64,000 bases of DNA from Myxococcota bacterium (GTDB taxonomy: Bacteria > Myxococcota_A > Bradymonadia > UBA7976 > UBA1532): contig CAUJDF010000041.1 in assembly GCA_963169045.1 (NCBI GenBank), positions 128,872 to 192,871 of the forward strand, written 5' to 3'. Of this stretch, positions 46,255 to 55,327 are shown in pieces (within the stretch, counting starts at the first letter, position 1; every line of letters begins with the position of its first letter). The position numbers were made by a program, and so were the translations under genes. The notes under the pieces are model-generated. The model was not told where the DNA came from. It made no database searches and saw only the letters and a list, made by a program, of their open reading frames with translations.

Positions 46255-47718
46255 CTATCGCCGCAGGACGAGCCGCCTCAGGTCGACGTACGCGTCGTGG
46301 ACGCGCGGGTTGATCACCTCGGCGTAGCCGCGGGCGTTCGGGTGGATGGCGTCGCTGAACAGCGCCGCCCGGTCCGCGCGGTCGGCGAGCGCGCGGTTCA
46401 CGTCGACGACCGGCACCTGGAGCTCGGCGCCGAGCGCACGCACGGCGTCGGCCCAGACCTCGCCGAGCGGGCGGCCGGCACGGTCGCCCCAGTCGGCGCC
46501 CTCGGGCCGGAAGACGTAGGCCTCGTAGTCGCCGGGCGGGATCGTCAGCAGCACCGGAATCACGCCGTGGTCGAGGAACCACTGCGCGATGGCCCGCAGG
46601 TCCTCGACGTACGCCGCGCGCGCCTCCGCCTCGCCGGCGGGCGATCGGTCCCAGGAGTAGCGGTCGCGCAGGTACGCCCGCAGATCGTTCGTCCCGTAGA
46701 GGATCGTCGCGATCTCGGGCCAGGCCTGCCGCCGGCCGATCGGGTTCCGGCCGCCGTCGCGGTCCGTGTAGACCATCGGATAGGCCAGGTTGCGCACGCC
46801 GCCCCAGCCGTCGAAGCCGTCGAGCCCCCACCCCGCCGTGGTGCCCGAGGCCGCCGTCTGGAGCACATCGAGGAAGATCGTCGGCTGCCCGAACAGGCGG
46901 CAGTGCGTGGGGTCGGCGTACGCCATGTCCGGGAAGTGGCGATCGGTCGTCAGCGGGTTCAGGAACAGGAACGTCTCGCTGATGCTGTCGCCGACGACCT
47001 GCACCTCGCAGGCGTGCGTGCGCTCTGCGTCGAAGGCCGCGCGCAGACGGTGGACGGCGGCCCAGTCCAGCTGCAGGTAGGGCGACAGGTCGGCGATGGG
47101 GCCTTCGAGCGGACCGGGCGGCGCGGCGTCCGGCTCGGGCGGCGCGGCGTCCGGCTCGGGCGGCGCGGCGTCCGGCTCGGGCGCCGCGGCGTCCGGCTCG
47201 GGCGGCGCGGCGTCCACGACGTGCGGAGAGCCATCGACCTCGCGCGGAGAGCCGTCGACCTCGCGCGGAGAGCCGTCGACCTCGCGCGGAGAGCCGTCGA
47301 CCTCGCGCGGAGAGCCATCGACCGCGTGCGGAGAGCCATCGACCGCGTGCGGAGAGCCATCGACCTCGCGCGGAGACCCGTCCACGTCGCCCGCAGACCC
47401 ATCGATGTCGCCCGCTGACCCGTCGATGTCGCCCGCCGACCCGTCGACCTCGCCCGCAGACCCGTCGACCGCGTGCGAAGAGCCGTCGACCTCGCGTGGA
47501 GATCCGTCGGCGGGCGGCGACCCGTCCGCAGACGGCGACCCGTCCGCGGACCACGGCGGCCGGGCGTCCCACGGCGACGCGTCGGGCGGCGCGCCGTCGG
47601 GCACCGCGGGCCCGAGGTCGGCCGCAAAGCGCCCGTCGCCCTCAACGGGCGCCGTCTCGACGAGGCAGCCCGTGGCGAGCCAGAGGACCGATACCGCCGC
47701 GACCAGCGCCCGACGCAT
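46255..47718 (-). CDS. SGNH/GDSL-type hydrolase lipoprotein with long repeat linker
   Basis: 487 aa. Lipobox LATGC (Cys near 18). Residues about 45-210 are a repetitive linker of DGSPREV- and PPEPDAA-type heptads. The hydrolase domain (about 240-487) has VVGDSIS (nucleophile Ser, block I), LYGTNDLR (block III Asn) and SDAIHPNARGY (Asp-x-x-His, block V), so the catalytic set looks complete. It is probably an outer-surface esterase or acetylesterase acting on sugars. The ATG at 47718 follows GGAGGAAGG. The oxidoreductase gene starts 18 bases after its stop. Confidence 0.8.
   Translation of the reverse strand: MRRALVAAVSVLWLATGCLVETAPVEGDGRFAADLGPAVPDGAPPDASPWDARPPWSADGSPSADGSPPADGSPREVDGSSHAVDGSAGEVDGSAGDIDGSAGDIDGSAGDVDGSPREVDGSPHAVDGSPHAVDGSPREVDGSPREVDGSPREVDGSPREVDGSPHVVDAAPPEPDAAAPEPDAAPPEPDAAPPEPDAAPPGPLEGPIADLSPYLQLDWAAVHRLRAAFDAERTHACEVQVVGDSISETFLFLNPLTTDRHFPDMAYADPTHCRLFGQPTIFLDVLQTAASGTTAGWGLDGFDGWGGVRNLAYPMVYTDRDGGRNPIGRRQAWPEIATILYGTNDLRAYLRDRYSWDRSPAGEAEARAAYVEDLRAIAQWFLDHGVIPVLLTIPPGDYEAYVFRPEGADWGDRAGRPLGEVWADAVRALGAELQVPVVDVNRALADRADRAALFSDAIHPNARGYAEVINPRVHDAYVDLRRLVLRR
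47112..47512 (-). repeat. 21-bp tandem repeat block inside the SGNH lipoprotein gene
   Basis: About five copies of a 21-bp unit encoding PPEPDAA (47112-47217) are followed by about thirteen copies of another 21-bp unit encoding DGSPREV variants (47218-47512). The units are near-identical at DNA level. They code for an extended acidic linker and are prone to length change without frame loss. Confidence 0.8.
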
Positions 47719-47736
47719 CGAGCCTTCCTCCATGCG

Positions 47737-47755
47737 TGTAGGCCCCCATCCTACA
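47737..47755. promoter_or_regulatory. Small perfect inverted repeat in a divergent promoter region
   Basis: TGTAGG (47737-47742) and CCTACA (47750-47755) flank seven bases, midway between the SGNH lipoprotein start (47718) and the HAD phosphatase start (47838). It could be an operator or a chance palindrome. Confidence 0.35.
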
Positions 47756-47837
47756 GACGCGCGTCCCGCGCGCAAGGGCAGCGCCGCGCGCAAAGGCCCC
47801 GTGGCGTTCCACACAGCCCCGCGTTAGCCTGCCGCGC

Positions 47838-48506
47838 ATGTCCGCGCGCTACGACACGTTCCTCTTCGACCTCGACGGCACGCTGCTCGACACCATCCCG
47901 CTGATCAAGGCGTCGATGCGGCACGCCCTGCACCAGCACCTCGCCTACGTGCCCGACGAGCCGGCGCTCGTGCGCGGCGTGGGCACGCCGCTCCTCGAGC
48001 AGGTGCGCACGCACGTCCGCGACGCCGGCACCCACGTCATCGACGACGCGCTCGTCGCGCAGATCGCGCAGACCTACATCGAGCACAACCTCGCCGGGCA
48101 CGACGCCCAGGTCGCCCCCTACCCGGGCGTGACCGAGACGCTCGACGCGCTGCGCGCGCGCGGCGCCCGCCTCGGCGTCGTCACCAGCAAGCCCCAGGCG
48201 ACGGCCCGCCGCGGCCTGCGCGTGTGCGGCCTCGAGGCCCACTTCGACCTCGTCGTCGGCATGGACGACGTGACGCGCCACAAGCCCGATCCCGAGCCGG
48301 TGCTGCACGCGCTGCGGCGCCTCGGCGTCGGCCCCGAGCGCGCCGTGTTCGTCGGCGACTCGCCGCACGACATGCACTCGGGGCGCGGCGCCGGGGTCGC
48401 CACCGGCGCGGCCCTCTGGGGCCCCTTCTCGCGCGCGGATCTCGAGCCCTCGGCGCCCACCTGGTGGCTCGACGACGTGCGCGTCCTGCTCACTTCGCTG
48501 GGGTAG
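47838..48506 (+). CDS. HAD-family phosphatase (phosphoglycolate phosphatase-like)
   Basis: 222 aa. HAD motifs: FLFDLDGTLLDT (motif I, nucleophile Asp), VVTSKP (motif II), KPDPEPVLHAL (motif III Lys) and FVGDSPHDMHSGRGAG (motif IV). The helical cap between motifs I and II (RHALHQHL) is the Gph/PpaX subtype. Likely substrates are phosphoglycolate or pyrophosphate-like small phosphates. ATG at 47838, with no strong ribosome site. Convergent with the carboxylase alpha gene, three bases apart. Confidence 0.88.
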   Translation: MSARYDTFLFDLDGTLLDTIPLIKASMRHALHQHLAYVPDEPALVRGVGTPLLEQVRTHVRDAGTHVIDDALVAQIAQTYIEHNLAGHDAQVAPYPGVTETLDALRARGARLGVVTSKPQATARRGLRVCGLEAHFDLVVGMDDVTRHKPDPEPVLHALRRLGVGPERAVFVGDSPHDMHSGRGAGVATGAALWGPFSRADLEPSAPTWWLDDVRVLLTSLG

Positions 48507-48509
48507 GGG

Positions 48510-50498
48510 TCAGTCCTCGGGGGCTTCGAGCTCGACGAGCGGCATGCCGGCCTGGAACTGGTCGCCGGCGGCGTACCTCGTGGCGCGGACGACGCCGTCG
48601 GCAGGCGCGGTCAGCGTCAGCTCCATCTTCATCGCCTCGATGACGATCAGCGGCGCGCCGGCGCGGACGGCCTCGCCTTCTCTCACCAGCAGTTTCACGA
48701 CCTTGCCGGGCATCGGCGCGAGGCAGCCGCCGCCGGGCATCACCCCGGCGTGCTCGGGGAAGCGCGGGACGAGGTCGAACGTGAGCGTGCGATCGCCCCG
48801 GCGCACGGAGCGCCGCTCGCCGTCGGCCACGAGGCGGTAGCGGCGGCGCACGCCGTCGAGCTCGAGGTCGAGGCCGTCGGGCTGCAGGTCCGTGCGCACG
48901 GCGCGCCAGGCGCCCTCGTCGACGCGCGCGCGCCACGTCCCCGGCGCCGTCGACGCGTACTCCACGCGCAGCGTGCGGTCGCCCGCGCGCAGCTCGACCC
49001 GCTGGGGCCGGAACGGGTTGTTGCGCCAGCCCGGCCGCAATGCCGGGACGTGGGGGATCGCCCGGTGACGGGACGTAGCCTCGGCGAGCGCCGCGGCGAT
49101 CGCGCACTGCGCCTCGAGCTCGGGATCGACCGGCGCGGGCGTCCAGCCGTCGGGCCACTGCTCGGCGATGAAGTGAGTGTTGAAGCGACCGGCGCGGAAC
49201 TCGGGGTGTTCGAGGACGTCGAGGAGGAGGTCGCGGTTCGTGCTGACGCCCACGACCGAGAGCCCGCGCAGCGCCGACACCAGCCGGTCGATCGCCTCGT
49301 CGCGGGTGTCGCCGTGCGCGATCAGCTTGGCGAGCAGCGAGTCGTAGTGCACCGATGCTTCGCTCCCCTCGCGCACGCCGGCGTCGATCCGCACGAGCCC
49401 GCCGAGCGGCTCGCGCCACTCGAGCAGGCGGCCGGTCGCCGGCAGGAGCCCGGCGGCCGGATCCTCGGCGCACAGCCGCACCTCCACCGCGTGGCCGTGC
49501 ACCGTCACGTCCTCCTGCCTGACGGGCAGCGCTTCCCCTTGCGCGACGCGCACTTGCAGCTCGACGAGGTCGAGACCGGTGATCGCCTCGGTGACCGGGT
49601 GCTCCACCTGCAGCCGCGTGTTCACCTCGAGGAAGTAGAACTCGCCGGACGCCGCGAAGATGAACTCGACCGTCCCCGCGCCGACGTAGCCGAGGGTGCG
49701 GGCGGCGGTCGTGGCGGTCGAGCGGAGGCGCGCCCGCTGGGTCGACGTGAGCGCCGGCGACGGCGCCTCCTCGACGACCTTCTGAAAGCGGCGCTGGATG
49801 CTGCACTCGCGCTCGAAGACGTCGATGTGATGCCCGTGCTCGTCGCCGAAGATCTGCACCTCGATGTGGCGCGGCGACTCGATGTAGCGCTCGAGCAGCA
49901 GGCGGTCGTCGCCGAACGCGCTCTTCGCCACGCGGCGGGCCTGCGCCAGCGCCTCGGGGAGGTCGGCGGCGCCGCGCACGACGGTCATGCCCTTGCCGCC
50001 GCCGCCGGCGCTCGCCTTCACGAGCAGCGGGAAGCCGATGCGCGCCGCCTCGGACACGAGCCGCGCGTCGTCCTGGTCGTCGCCGTCGTAGCCTGGCACG
50101 ACCGGCACGCCCGCGGCGGCCATGATCGCGCGCGCCCCGGCCTTGCTGCCCATGCGCTCGACCGTCTCGGCGCGCGGGCCGATGAACACCAGGCCCGCCT
50201 CGGTCACCGCGCGGACGAACGCCGCGTTCTCGGCCAGGAAACCGTAGCCCGGGTGGATGGCGCCGGCGCCCGTACGGCGCGCCGCGTCGAGGATGCGCGC
50301 CACGTTCAGGTAGGACTCCGCCGGGGGCGCCGGTCCGAGGCGCACCGCCTCGTCGGCCATGTCCACGTGGGGCGCGCGCTCGTCGGCGTCGCTGAACACC
50401 GCCACCGTGGCCAGGCCCATCCTCCGGCACGTGCGGATGACGCGGCACGCGATCTCGCCGCGGTTGGCCACCAGGACCTTGTCGAATCGTGCGCTCAA
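48510..50498 (-). CDS. Acyl-CoA carboxylase alpha subunit (biotin carboxylase + BCCP), methylcrotonyl/propionyl type
   Basis: 662 aa. Biotin carboxylase half: [35 protein letters not shown], the ATP-grasp loop [11 protein letters not shown] and [27 protein letters not shown]. The C-terminal biotinyl domain has [10 protein letters not shown] with the biotin Lys near 624 and PMPGKV. It carboxylates biotin and hands CO2 to the beta subunit. The start is the TTG at 50498, which overlaps the beta-subunit stop as TTGA; no better start fits the N-terminus. With its neighbours it fits the leucine route (methylcrotonyl-CoA carboxylase) best. Confidence 0.9.
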   Translation of the reverse strand: MSARFDKVLVANRGEIACRVIRTCRRMGLATVAVFSDADERAPHVDMADEAVRLGPAPPAESYLNVARILDAARRTGAGAIHPGYGFLAENAAFVRAVTEAGLVFIGPRAETVERMGSKAGARAIMAAAGVPVVPGYDGDDQDDARLVSEAARIGFPLLVKASAGGGGKGMTVVRGAADLPEALAQARRVAKSAFGDDRLLLERYIESPRHIEVQIFGDEHGHHIDVFERECSIQRRFQKVVEEAPSPALTSTQRARLRSTATTAARTLGYVGAGTVEFIFAASGEFYFLEVNTRLQVEHPVTEAITGLDLVELQVRVAQGEALPVRQEDVTVHGHAVEVRLCAEDPAAGLLPATGRLLEWREPLGGLVRIDAGVREGSEASVHYDSLLAKLIAHGDTRDEAIDRLVSALRGLSVVGVSTNRDLLLDVLEHPEFRAGRFNTHFIAEQWPDGWTPAPVDPELEAQCAIAAALAEATSRHRAIPHVPALRPGWRNNPFRPQRVELRAGDRTLRVEYASTAPGTWRARVDEGAWRAVRTDLQPDGLDLELDGVRRRYRLVADGERRSVRRGDRTLTFDLVPRFPEHAGVMPGGGCLAPMPGKVVKLLVREGEAVRAGAPLIVIEAMKMELTLTAPADGVVRATRYAAGDQFQAGMPLVELEAPED

Positions 50499-52096
50499 TG
50501 CCGGAACACTCCGTACGCCATCGAGCCCTCGACCGGCGCGTTGTGGGCGACCGACAGCGCGATGCCGACCACGTCGCGCGTGTCCCGCGGGTCGATGATC
50601 CCGTCGTCCCACAGTCGGGCGCTGGCGAAGAAGGCGTCGGACTCCTTCTCGATCTGCTGCTGCAGCAGCGTCTTCGCCATCGTCAGCTCCATCTCGTTCA
50701 CCGCCTCGCCCGAACGCGCCGCGGCGCCGCGCTTGACGATGTCGAGCACGCCGGCGAGCTGCTCCCCGCCCATGACCGCGATGCGGTGGTTCGGCCACGT
50801 GAACAGGAAGCGGGGCCCGTACGCGCGCCCGCACATCGCGTAGTTGCCGGCGCCGTAGCTGGCGCCGGTCATGATCGTGATCGCGGGCACCGTGCTGTTG
50901 GAGACGGCGTTGATGAGCTTCGCGCCGTGCTTGATGATGCCGCCCTGCTCGTAGTGCGTGCCCACCATGAAGCCGGTGATGTTCTGCAGGAACAGCAGCG
51001 GCACCGACTTCTGGTTGCACAGCTGGATGAACTGCGCGCCCTTCTCCGCCGACTCGCTGAACAGCACGCCGTTGTTGGCGAGCACGCCCACCGGGTAGCC
51101 GTGCACGTAGGCCCAGCCGCAGACCAGCGTCGGGCCGTACTCCGGCTTGAACTCGTGGAAGCGGGAGCCGTCGACGACGCGCGCGATGACCTCGCGGGCT
51201 TCGAACGGGACGCGCACGTCGGCGGACACGAGGCCCAGCAGGTCGTCGGGATCGTGGGCCGGCGGCTCGGGCGCGCGCGGCGGCGGCGGTCCTGCTTTGC
51301 GCCACTCCAGGAGCGCCACGAGCTCGCGCGCGGTGCGGAGGGCGTCGTGCTCGTCGCGCGCGAGGTAGTCGCTCACGCCGCTCTTTCGGCTGTGCATCGC
51401 CGCGCCGCCGAGCGACTCCTCGTCGGTCTCCTCGCCGGTGGCCATCTTCACGAGCGGCGGCCCGCCGAGGAAGACCTGCGCCTGGCGGTCGACCATGATC
51501 GTGTAGTCGCACATGCCCGGGATGTAGGCGCCGCCGGCGGTGCTGCTGCCGAAGACGAGGCAGATGCTCGGCTGCCGGGCTCTCGACGCGCGCGTGATCT
51601 CGCGGAACATCTGCCCGCCCGGCACGAAGATCTTCGACTGGTTGGGCAGATCGGCGCCGGCGGACTCGACGAGGTGCAGGCTCGGCAGCGCGTTCTCGGC
51701 GCCGATCTCGGCGAGGCGGCGGCTCTTCTGCACCGACCACTCGTTCATCGCGCCGCCCTTGAGCGTCGACTCCGTGGCGCTGATGAGGCACTCGACGCCG
51801 CTGACGACGCCGACGCCGCCGATGATGCTCGCGCCCGCCTTCACGCCGCCGCCGGCCCGGTAGCCGGCGATGGGACACACCTCGAGGAACCAGCCGTCGG
51901 GATCGAGCAGCAGCTCGATGCGCTCCCGCGGCAGCAGCCGACCGCGCTCGATGTGTCGCTGCACGTACTTCTCGCCGCCGCCCGCGAGCGATTCCTGAAG
52001 CGCCACGCGGAGTTGCTCGAGGCGCGCCAGGTTGGCGGCGCGGTTCGTCTCGTAACTCCCGGCGCGCCGATCGACGCGCGTCTCGAGCACCCTCAC
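50495..52096 (-). CDS. Acyl-CoA carboxylase beta subunit (carboxyltransferase), methylcrotonyl-CoA type
   Basis: 533 aa. Carboxyltransferase with the crotonase-like folds in tandem: [87 protein letters not shown] and [40 protein letters not shown]. The last block, with the ITGFMVG run, is typical of methylcrotonyl-CoA carboxylase beta. The GTG at 52096 overlaps the upstream BKACE stop (GTGA), and its own end overlaps the alpha gene. Confidence 0.92.
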   Translation of the reverse strand: MRVLETRVDRRAGSYETNRAANLARLEQLRVALQESLAGGGEKYVQRHIERGRLLPRERIELLLDPDGWFLEVCPIAGYRAGGGVKAGASIIGGVGVVSGVECLISATESTLKGGAMNEWSVQKSRRLAEIGAENALPSLHLVESAGADLPNQSKIFVPGGQMFREITRASRARQPSICLVFGSSTAGGAYIPGMCDYTIMVDRQAQVFLGGPPLVKMATGEETDEESLGGAAMHSRKSGVSDYLARDEHDALRTARELVALLEWRKAGPPPPRAPEPPAHDPDDLLGLVSADVRVPFEAREVIARVVDGSRFHEFKPEYGPTLVCGWAYVHGYPVGVLANNGVLFSESAEKGAQFIQLCNQKSVPLLFLQNITGFMVGTHYEQGGIIKHGAKLINAVSNSTVPAITIMTGASYGAGNYAMCGRAYGPRFLFTWPNHRIAVMGGEQLAGVLDIVKRGAAARSGEAVNEMELTMAKTLLQQQIEKESDAFFASARLWDDGIIDPRDTRDVVGIALSVAHNAPVEGSMAYGVFRH

Positions 52097-52965
52097 GCGC
52101 CGATCCCCAGGATGGCCCGGGCCTCGGCCGGCGTGGCGATCTCACGGCCCACCTCGCGCGCCGTGCGGACGAGCGCCTCGATGAGCGGCCCGTTGCTCGC
52201 GGCCTTGCTGCCGTCGGGCAGGTAGAACGTGTCTTCGAGGCCGGTGCGCAGGTGCCCGCCGAGCGCCGCCGAACGGCGGTGCACGTCCCACACCTCGTGC
52301 CGCCCGATGACGATCGTCTGCCACGCCGTCGTCGGCGACATCTCTTCGATCAGCAGCGGCAGCCACGACGCCTTCGCCGGCATCCCGGACGCCACGCCCA
52401 TGACGAGCGACACGTGCACCGGCGCCTTCAGCATGCCGGCCTGCTCGAACATGCCCACGCTGCGCACGATGCCGGTGTCGAAGCACTCGCACTCGGGCAC
52501 GACGCCGTAGCGGTTCATCGCCTCGATGAACTGCTTCACCTTCTCGACCGGATTGTCGAACAGCATCGGCGGCCACGCCCACTGCCCGTCCGACTTGATC
52601 TTCAGATAGTTGAGAGAGCCCGCGTTCAGGGCGGCCATCTCCGGCCGCACGCGCTCGAGACAGGCCACCGGCCCCGAGATGTCGGGCCCCACCACGCCGG
52701 TCGACATGTTGATGATGAGCTCGGGACACGCCGCGCGGATGGCGTCGCAGATGGCGCCGGCCACCGCCGGATCCCACGACGGCAGGAATCCCATGCCCGG
52801 CCGCTGGTCGCGGAAGTGGCAGTGGACCACCGTCGCGCCGGCGTCGAACGCCTCGCGCGCCTGCTGCGCCATCTGCTCGGGCGTGACCGGCACCGGGTGC
52901 TGCGCCGGGTTCGTGAGCACGCCGGTGAGCGCGCAGGTGACGACGACCTTCTCGGAGCGGGCCAT
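52093..52965 (-). CDS. Beta-keto acid cleavage enzyme (BKACE / Kce family)
   Basis: 290 aa. TIM-barrel zinc enzymes of this family cleave a beta-keto acid with acetyl-CoA to give acetoacetate and a CoA ester. Motifs: [12 protein letters not shown] (N-terminal), a zinc-site [12 protein letters not shown] (H-x-H), [16 protein letters not shown] and the late [14 protein letters not shown] at 52965, with TATACT at 52996-53001 (minus strand) as a possible -10 element. It is first in an operon with the two carboxylase genes, so the keto acid is probably a leucine-, carnitine- or lysine-type intermediate; the exact substrate cannot be told. Confidence 0.88.
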   Translation of the reverse strand: MARSEKVVVTCALTGVLTNPAQHPVPVTPEQMAQQAREAFDAGATVVHCHFRDQRPGMGFLPSWDPAVAGAICDAIRAACPELIINMSTGVVGPDISGPVACLERVRPEMAALNAGSLNYLKIKSDGQWAWPPMLFDNPVEKVKQFIEAMNRYGVVPECECFDTGIVRSVGMFEQAGMLKAPVHVSLVMGVASGMPAKASWLPLLIEEMSPTTAWQTIVIGRHEVWDVHRRSAALGGHLRTGLEDTFYLPDGSKAASNGPLIEALVRTAREVGREIATPAEARAILGIGA

Positions 52966-53081
52966 GCGGGTCTCCCATGTGGGGCGGGCGCGGCGAGTAT
53001 AGACCCGTCCGCGCGCGCCGCGAGCGCGAGATTGAGGGCGGAGCGCCGCCGCGGTTACGATGCCCGCCGGGGAGGAAGCTC

Positions 53082-53651
53082 ATGACGACTCGGCGGTGGT
53101 GGGGTGCGGTGCTCGTGGCGGCGCTGGCGGGGTGCGAGGCCCCGGCGGCCGCGCCGGCGGGCTGCCGCGTCGGTCCGCAGCCCTGCGACGAGGGCGAGGT
53201 GTGCGTCGAGGGCGAGTGCGTCCCCGCCGCCGAGCAGGACGACGGACCGCCGGACCCTGCCGACTTCCGCGTCCAGATCCAGCCGGAGCGAGGCAGCCTC
53301 ATCGCCGATCGCACCCATCCGTCCAACCGGATGATCGTGCGCGTCCGCATCCAGAACGACGCCGGCGAGCCCTTCTCGGGCAACGTCATCCTGCGCGCCA
53401 ACCCGTTCGGCGCCGCGTCCTTCGAGCCGATCCTCGTCGAGATGAAGGAGGGCCTCGGCGCCTCGCGCGTCCGCGGCTGCGACGGCCGCGACGACGCCTG
53501 TCCCGACGCCTTCCGCGTCGACGTCGCGCTCGACGCGTACCCGACGGTCGTGATCGGCCACGGCGACCCCATCCGCCTGGACCACGGGCGGCCGCGCCCG
53601 AAGCCGGACGCGGCCCCCGCCCCCGCCCCCGCCCCCGACGCCGGCATGTGA
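53082..53651 (+). CDS. Small lipoprotein with Cys cluster and beta-sandwich domain
   Basis: 189 aa. Lipobox LAGC (Cys18), then a short EGF-like cysteine cluster (CRVGPQPCDEGEVCVEGECVP) and a beta-rich domain of about 100 residues beginning FRVQIQPERGSLIADRTHPSNRMIVRVRI. A repeated Pro-Ala-Pro tail ends the chain. ATG at 53082 with GGAGGAAG. No enzyme motif and no family I can name. Confidence 0.65.
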   Translation: MTTRRWWGAVLVAALAGCEAPAAAPAGCRVGPQPCDEGEVCVEGECVPAAEQDDGPPDPADFRVQIQPERGSLIADRTHPSNRMIVRVRIQNDAGEPFSGNVILRANPFGAASFEPILVEMKEGLGASRVRGCDGRDDACPDAFRVDVALDAYPTVVIGHGDPIRLDHGRPRPKPDAAPAPAPAPDAGM

Positions 53652-53661
53652 ACGGCTCGTG

Positions 53662-53725
53662 GCCTGACACCGAAGTTCCGCACGCTTCGTCGCGGCCCTC
53701 GGGCGCGCGAACTTCGCCGTCAGGC
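53662..53725. terminator. Long imperfect inverted repeat between convergent genes
   Basis: Left arm GCCTGAC (53662-53668), two mismatched bases, CGAAGTTC (53671-53678). Right arm GAACTTCG (53709-53716), two mismatched bases, GTCAGGC (53719-53725). About 15 paired bases surround a loop of about 30. It lies between the stops of the small lipoprotein (53651) and the AGPS-like gene (53735). There is no T-run, so it may act as a Rho-type or two-way terminator or as an RNA end-protecting hairpin. Confidence 0.55.
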
Positions 53726-53734
53726 TCCTCGCTC

Positions 53735-55306
53735 TCAGCCAAGGCCGAGCACGCCCGGGTTGAGCAGTCCGTCGGGGTCGAGCGTGCGCTTGACGGCGGC
53801 GAGCACGTCGCCGAAGGGCGCGGGCCGCTGCTGCTCGTACCAGGGCGCGTGCGTCCGGCCGACGGCGTGGTGGGGGGTGATGGTGGCGCCGTGGGCGAGC
53901 AGCGCGTCGCTGGCCGCCGCCTTGATCGCCGCCCACTGCTCGAGCTCGGCGCCGCGCCGCGCGGGGGCGACGAACGTGTAGTAGGGCGCGGGTCCGTCGG
54001 GATAGACGTGGGTGAAGCGGCACGTCAGGACGCCCGCACCGCACACGCGCTTCATCGCGTCGCGCACGTCACGGACGAGCGCCTCGTGGAGCGCCGGGAA
54101 GCCGCTCCACGTCACCGCCGTCTCGAACGTGTCGGCCAGGATCCCCAATGAGATCAACGTGCTCTGCAGGTAGGGCCCGTCGAGGAAGGCCTGGCGCCAC
54201 TGGTCGGCGGCGGCGTCCCTGCCCTTCTCGGCGTCGTCGCGCAGCGTGGGCGGGCGCCGGACGTCGCCGCCGTGGTCGCGGACCAGCTCGACGGCACGCG
54301 CCATCCACGCGTCGAGCGGGTGGTCGGCGGACTCGAACCCGAGGAGGAGCACGGGGGTGTCCGCGACGCCGTTGAGGGCGGCCTCGCGCTTGTCGAGCAG
54401 GCGGCAGTTGCTCGGGAAGAGGCCGGAGCGCGCGACGGCGCGCGCCGCGGCGACCGCCTGCTCGAACGTGGCGAAGTGCGCGGTGGCGCTCGCGCGCCAG
54501 CGGGGTCGCGGTCGGACGCGCATCCACGCCTCGGTGATGACGCCGAGCGCGCCCTCGCTGCCGAGGACGAGGCGGTCGGGCGACGGGCCGGCGCCGCTGC
54601 CCGGCAGGCGGCGCGACTCGAAGACGCCCGCCGGCGACAGCATGCGGATCGACGCCGTGAGGTCGTCGATGTGCGTGTACACCGTCGCGAAGTGGCCGCC
54701 GGCGCGGGTGGCGAGCCAGCCGCCGAGCGTCGAGAACTCGAAGGACTGCGGGTAGTGGCGCAGGGTGAGGCCGTGCGGCTCGAGGCCCCGCTCGAGGTCG
54801 GGTCCGAACGTGCCGGCGCCGATCCGGGCGAGGCCGGAGACGTCGTCCACCTCGCGGACGCCGCTGAGCGCCGAGAGGTCCAGCGAGAGGGCGCCGGGGT
54901 GCTCGACGCCGCCGACGACGCTGGTGCCGCCGCCGAACGGCACGATCGACTGCGCTGCGCGCGCCGCCCACTCGAAGACGCGCTGCACGTCGTCCTCGTC
55001 CCGGGGCGTCGCGACGGCAGCGGGCGCCGCGGCGAAGTCGCCGCGGAAGCCGCGCACCTGGTCGCGGTACGCCTTGCCGTATGTGTGCTGGATGCGGGCC
55101 TCGGCGTCGGTCGACACGAAGTCGGCGCACTCCCAGGGCACGACGGCGGCGGGCGGCAGGGCGATCGCGCTGATTTCGGCAGGCGATTCAGGTGGTTGCG
55201 GTTCGAATCCGAGGACCGCGCCGACCTGCTGCCCGAGGGCGGCGCGCGCCGCCGCGTCGGGGAAGCGTTCGGCGTGGCCCCAGCCCCAGAAGCTTCGTGT
55301 GCTCAT
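53735..55306 (-). CDS. FAD-linked oxidase, alkyldihydroxyacetonephosphate synthase (AGPS)-like
   Basis: 523 aa. Vanillyl-alcohol-oxidase-type FAD fold: IVPFGGGTSVVGG, GALSLDLSAL, the pyrophosphate-side GSEGALGVITEAWMRV, and a C-terminal HHAVGRTHAPWY, the His-His motif of AGPS. The N-terminus SFWGWGHAERFPD is also AGPS-like. AGPS exchanges an acyl for an alkyl chain on acyl-DHAP, the first ether-bond step in ether lipids; myxobacteria are known to make such lipids. A D-lactate-type dehydrogenase is the other option, but the N-terminus and His-His motif favour AGPS. ATG at 55306, 21 bases after the speA stop. Confidence 0.8.
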   Translation of the reverse strand: MSTRSFWGWGHAERFPDAAARAALGQQVGAVLGFEPQPPESPAEISAIALPPAAVVPWECADFVSTDAEARIQHTYGKAYRDQVRGFRGDFAAAPAAVATPRDEDDVQRVFEWAARAAQSIVPFGGGTSVVGGVEHPGALSLDLSALSGVREVDDVSGLARIGAGTFGPDLERGLEPHGLTLRHYPQSFEFSTLGGWLATRAGGHFATVYTHIDDLTASIRMLSPAGVFESRRLPGSGAGPSPDRLVLGSEGALGVITEAWMRVRPRPRWRASATAHFATFEQAVAAARAVARSGLFPSNCRLLDKREAALNGVADTPVLLLGFESADHPLDAWMARAVELVRDHGGDVRRPPTLRDDAEKGRDAAADQWRQAFLDGPYLQSTLISLGILADTFETAVTWSGFPALHEALVRDVRDAMKRVCGAGVLTCRFTHVYPDGPAPYYTFVAPARRGAELEQWAAIKAAASDALLAHGATITPHHAVGRTHAPWYEQQRPAPFGDVLAAVKRTLDPDGLLNPGVLGLG

Positions 55307-55327
55307 GCGACGACGACGTGTGGCCTG

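Noticed and set aside
47112-47512. CRISPR-like or satellite array
   Set aside because: The 21-bp units are contiguous, in frame, and code for a regular linker within a supported gene.
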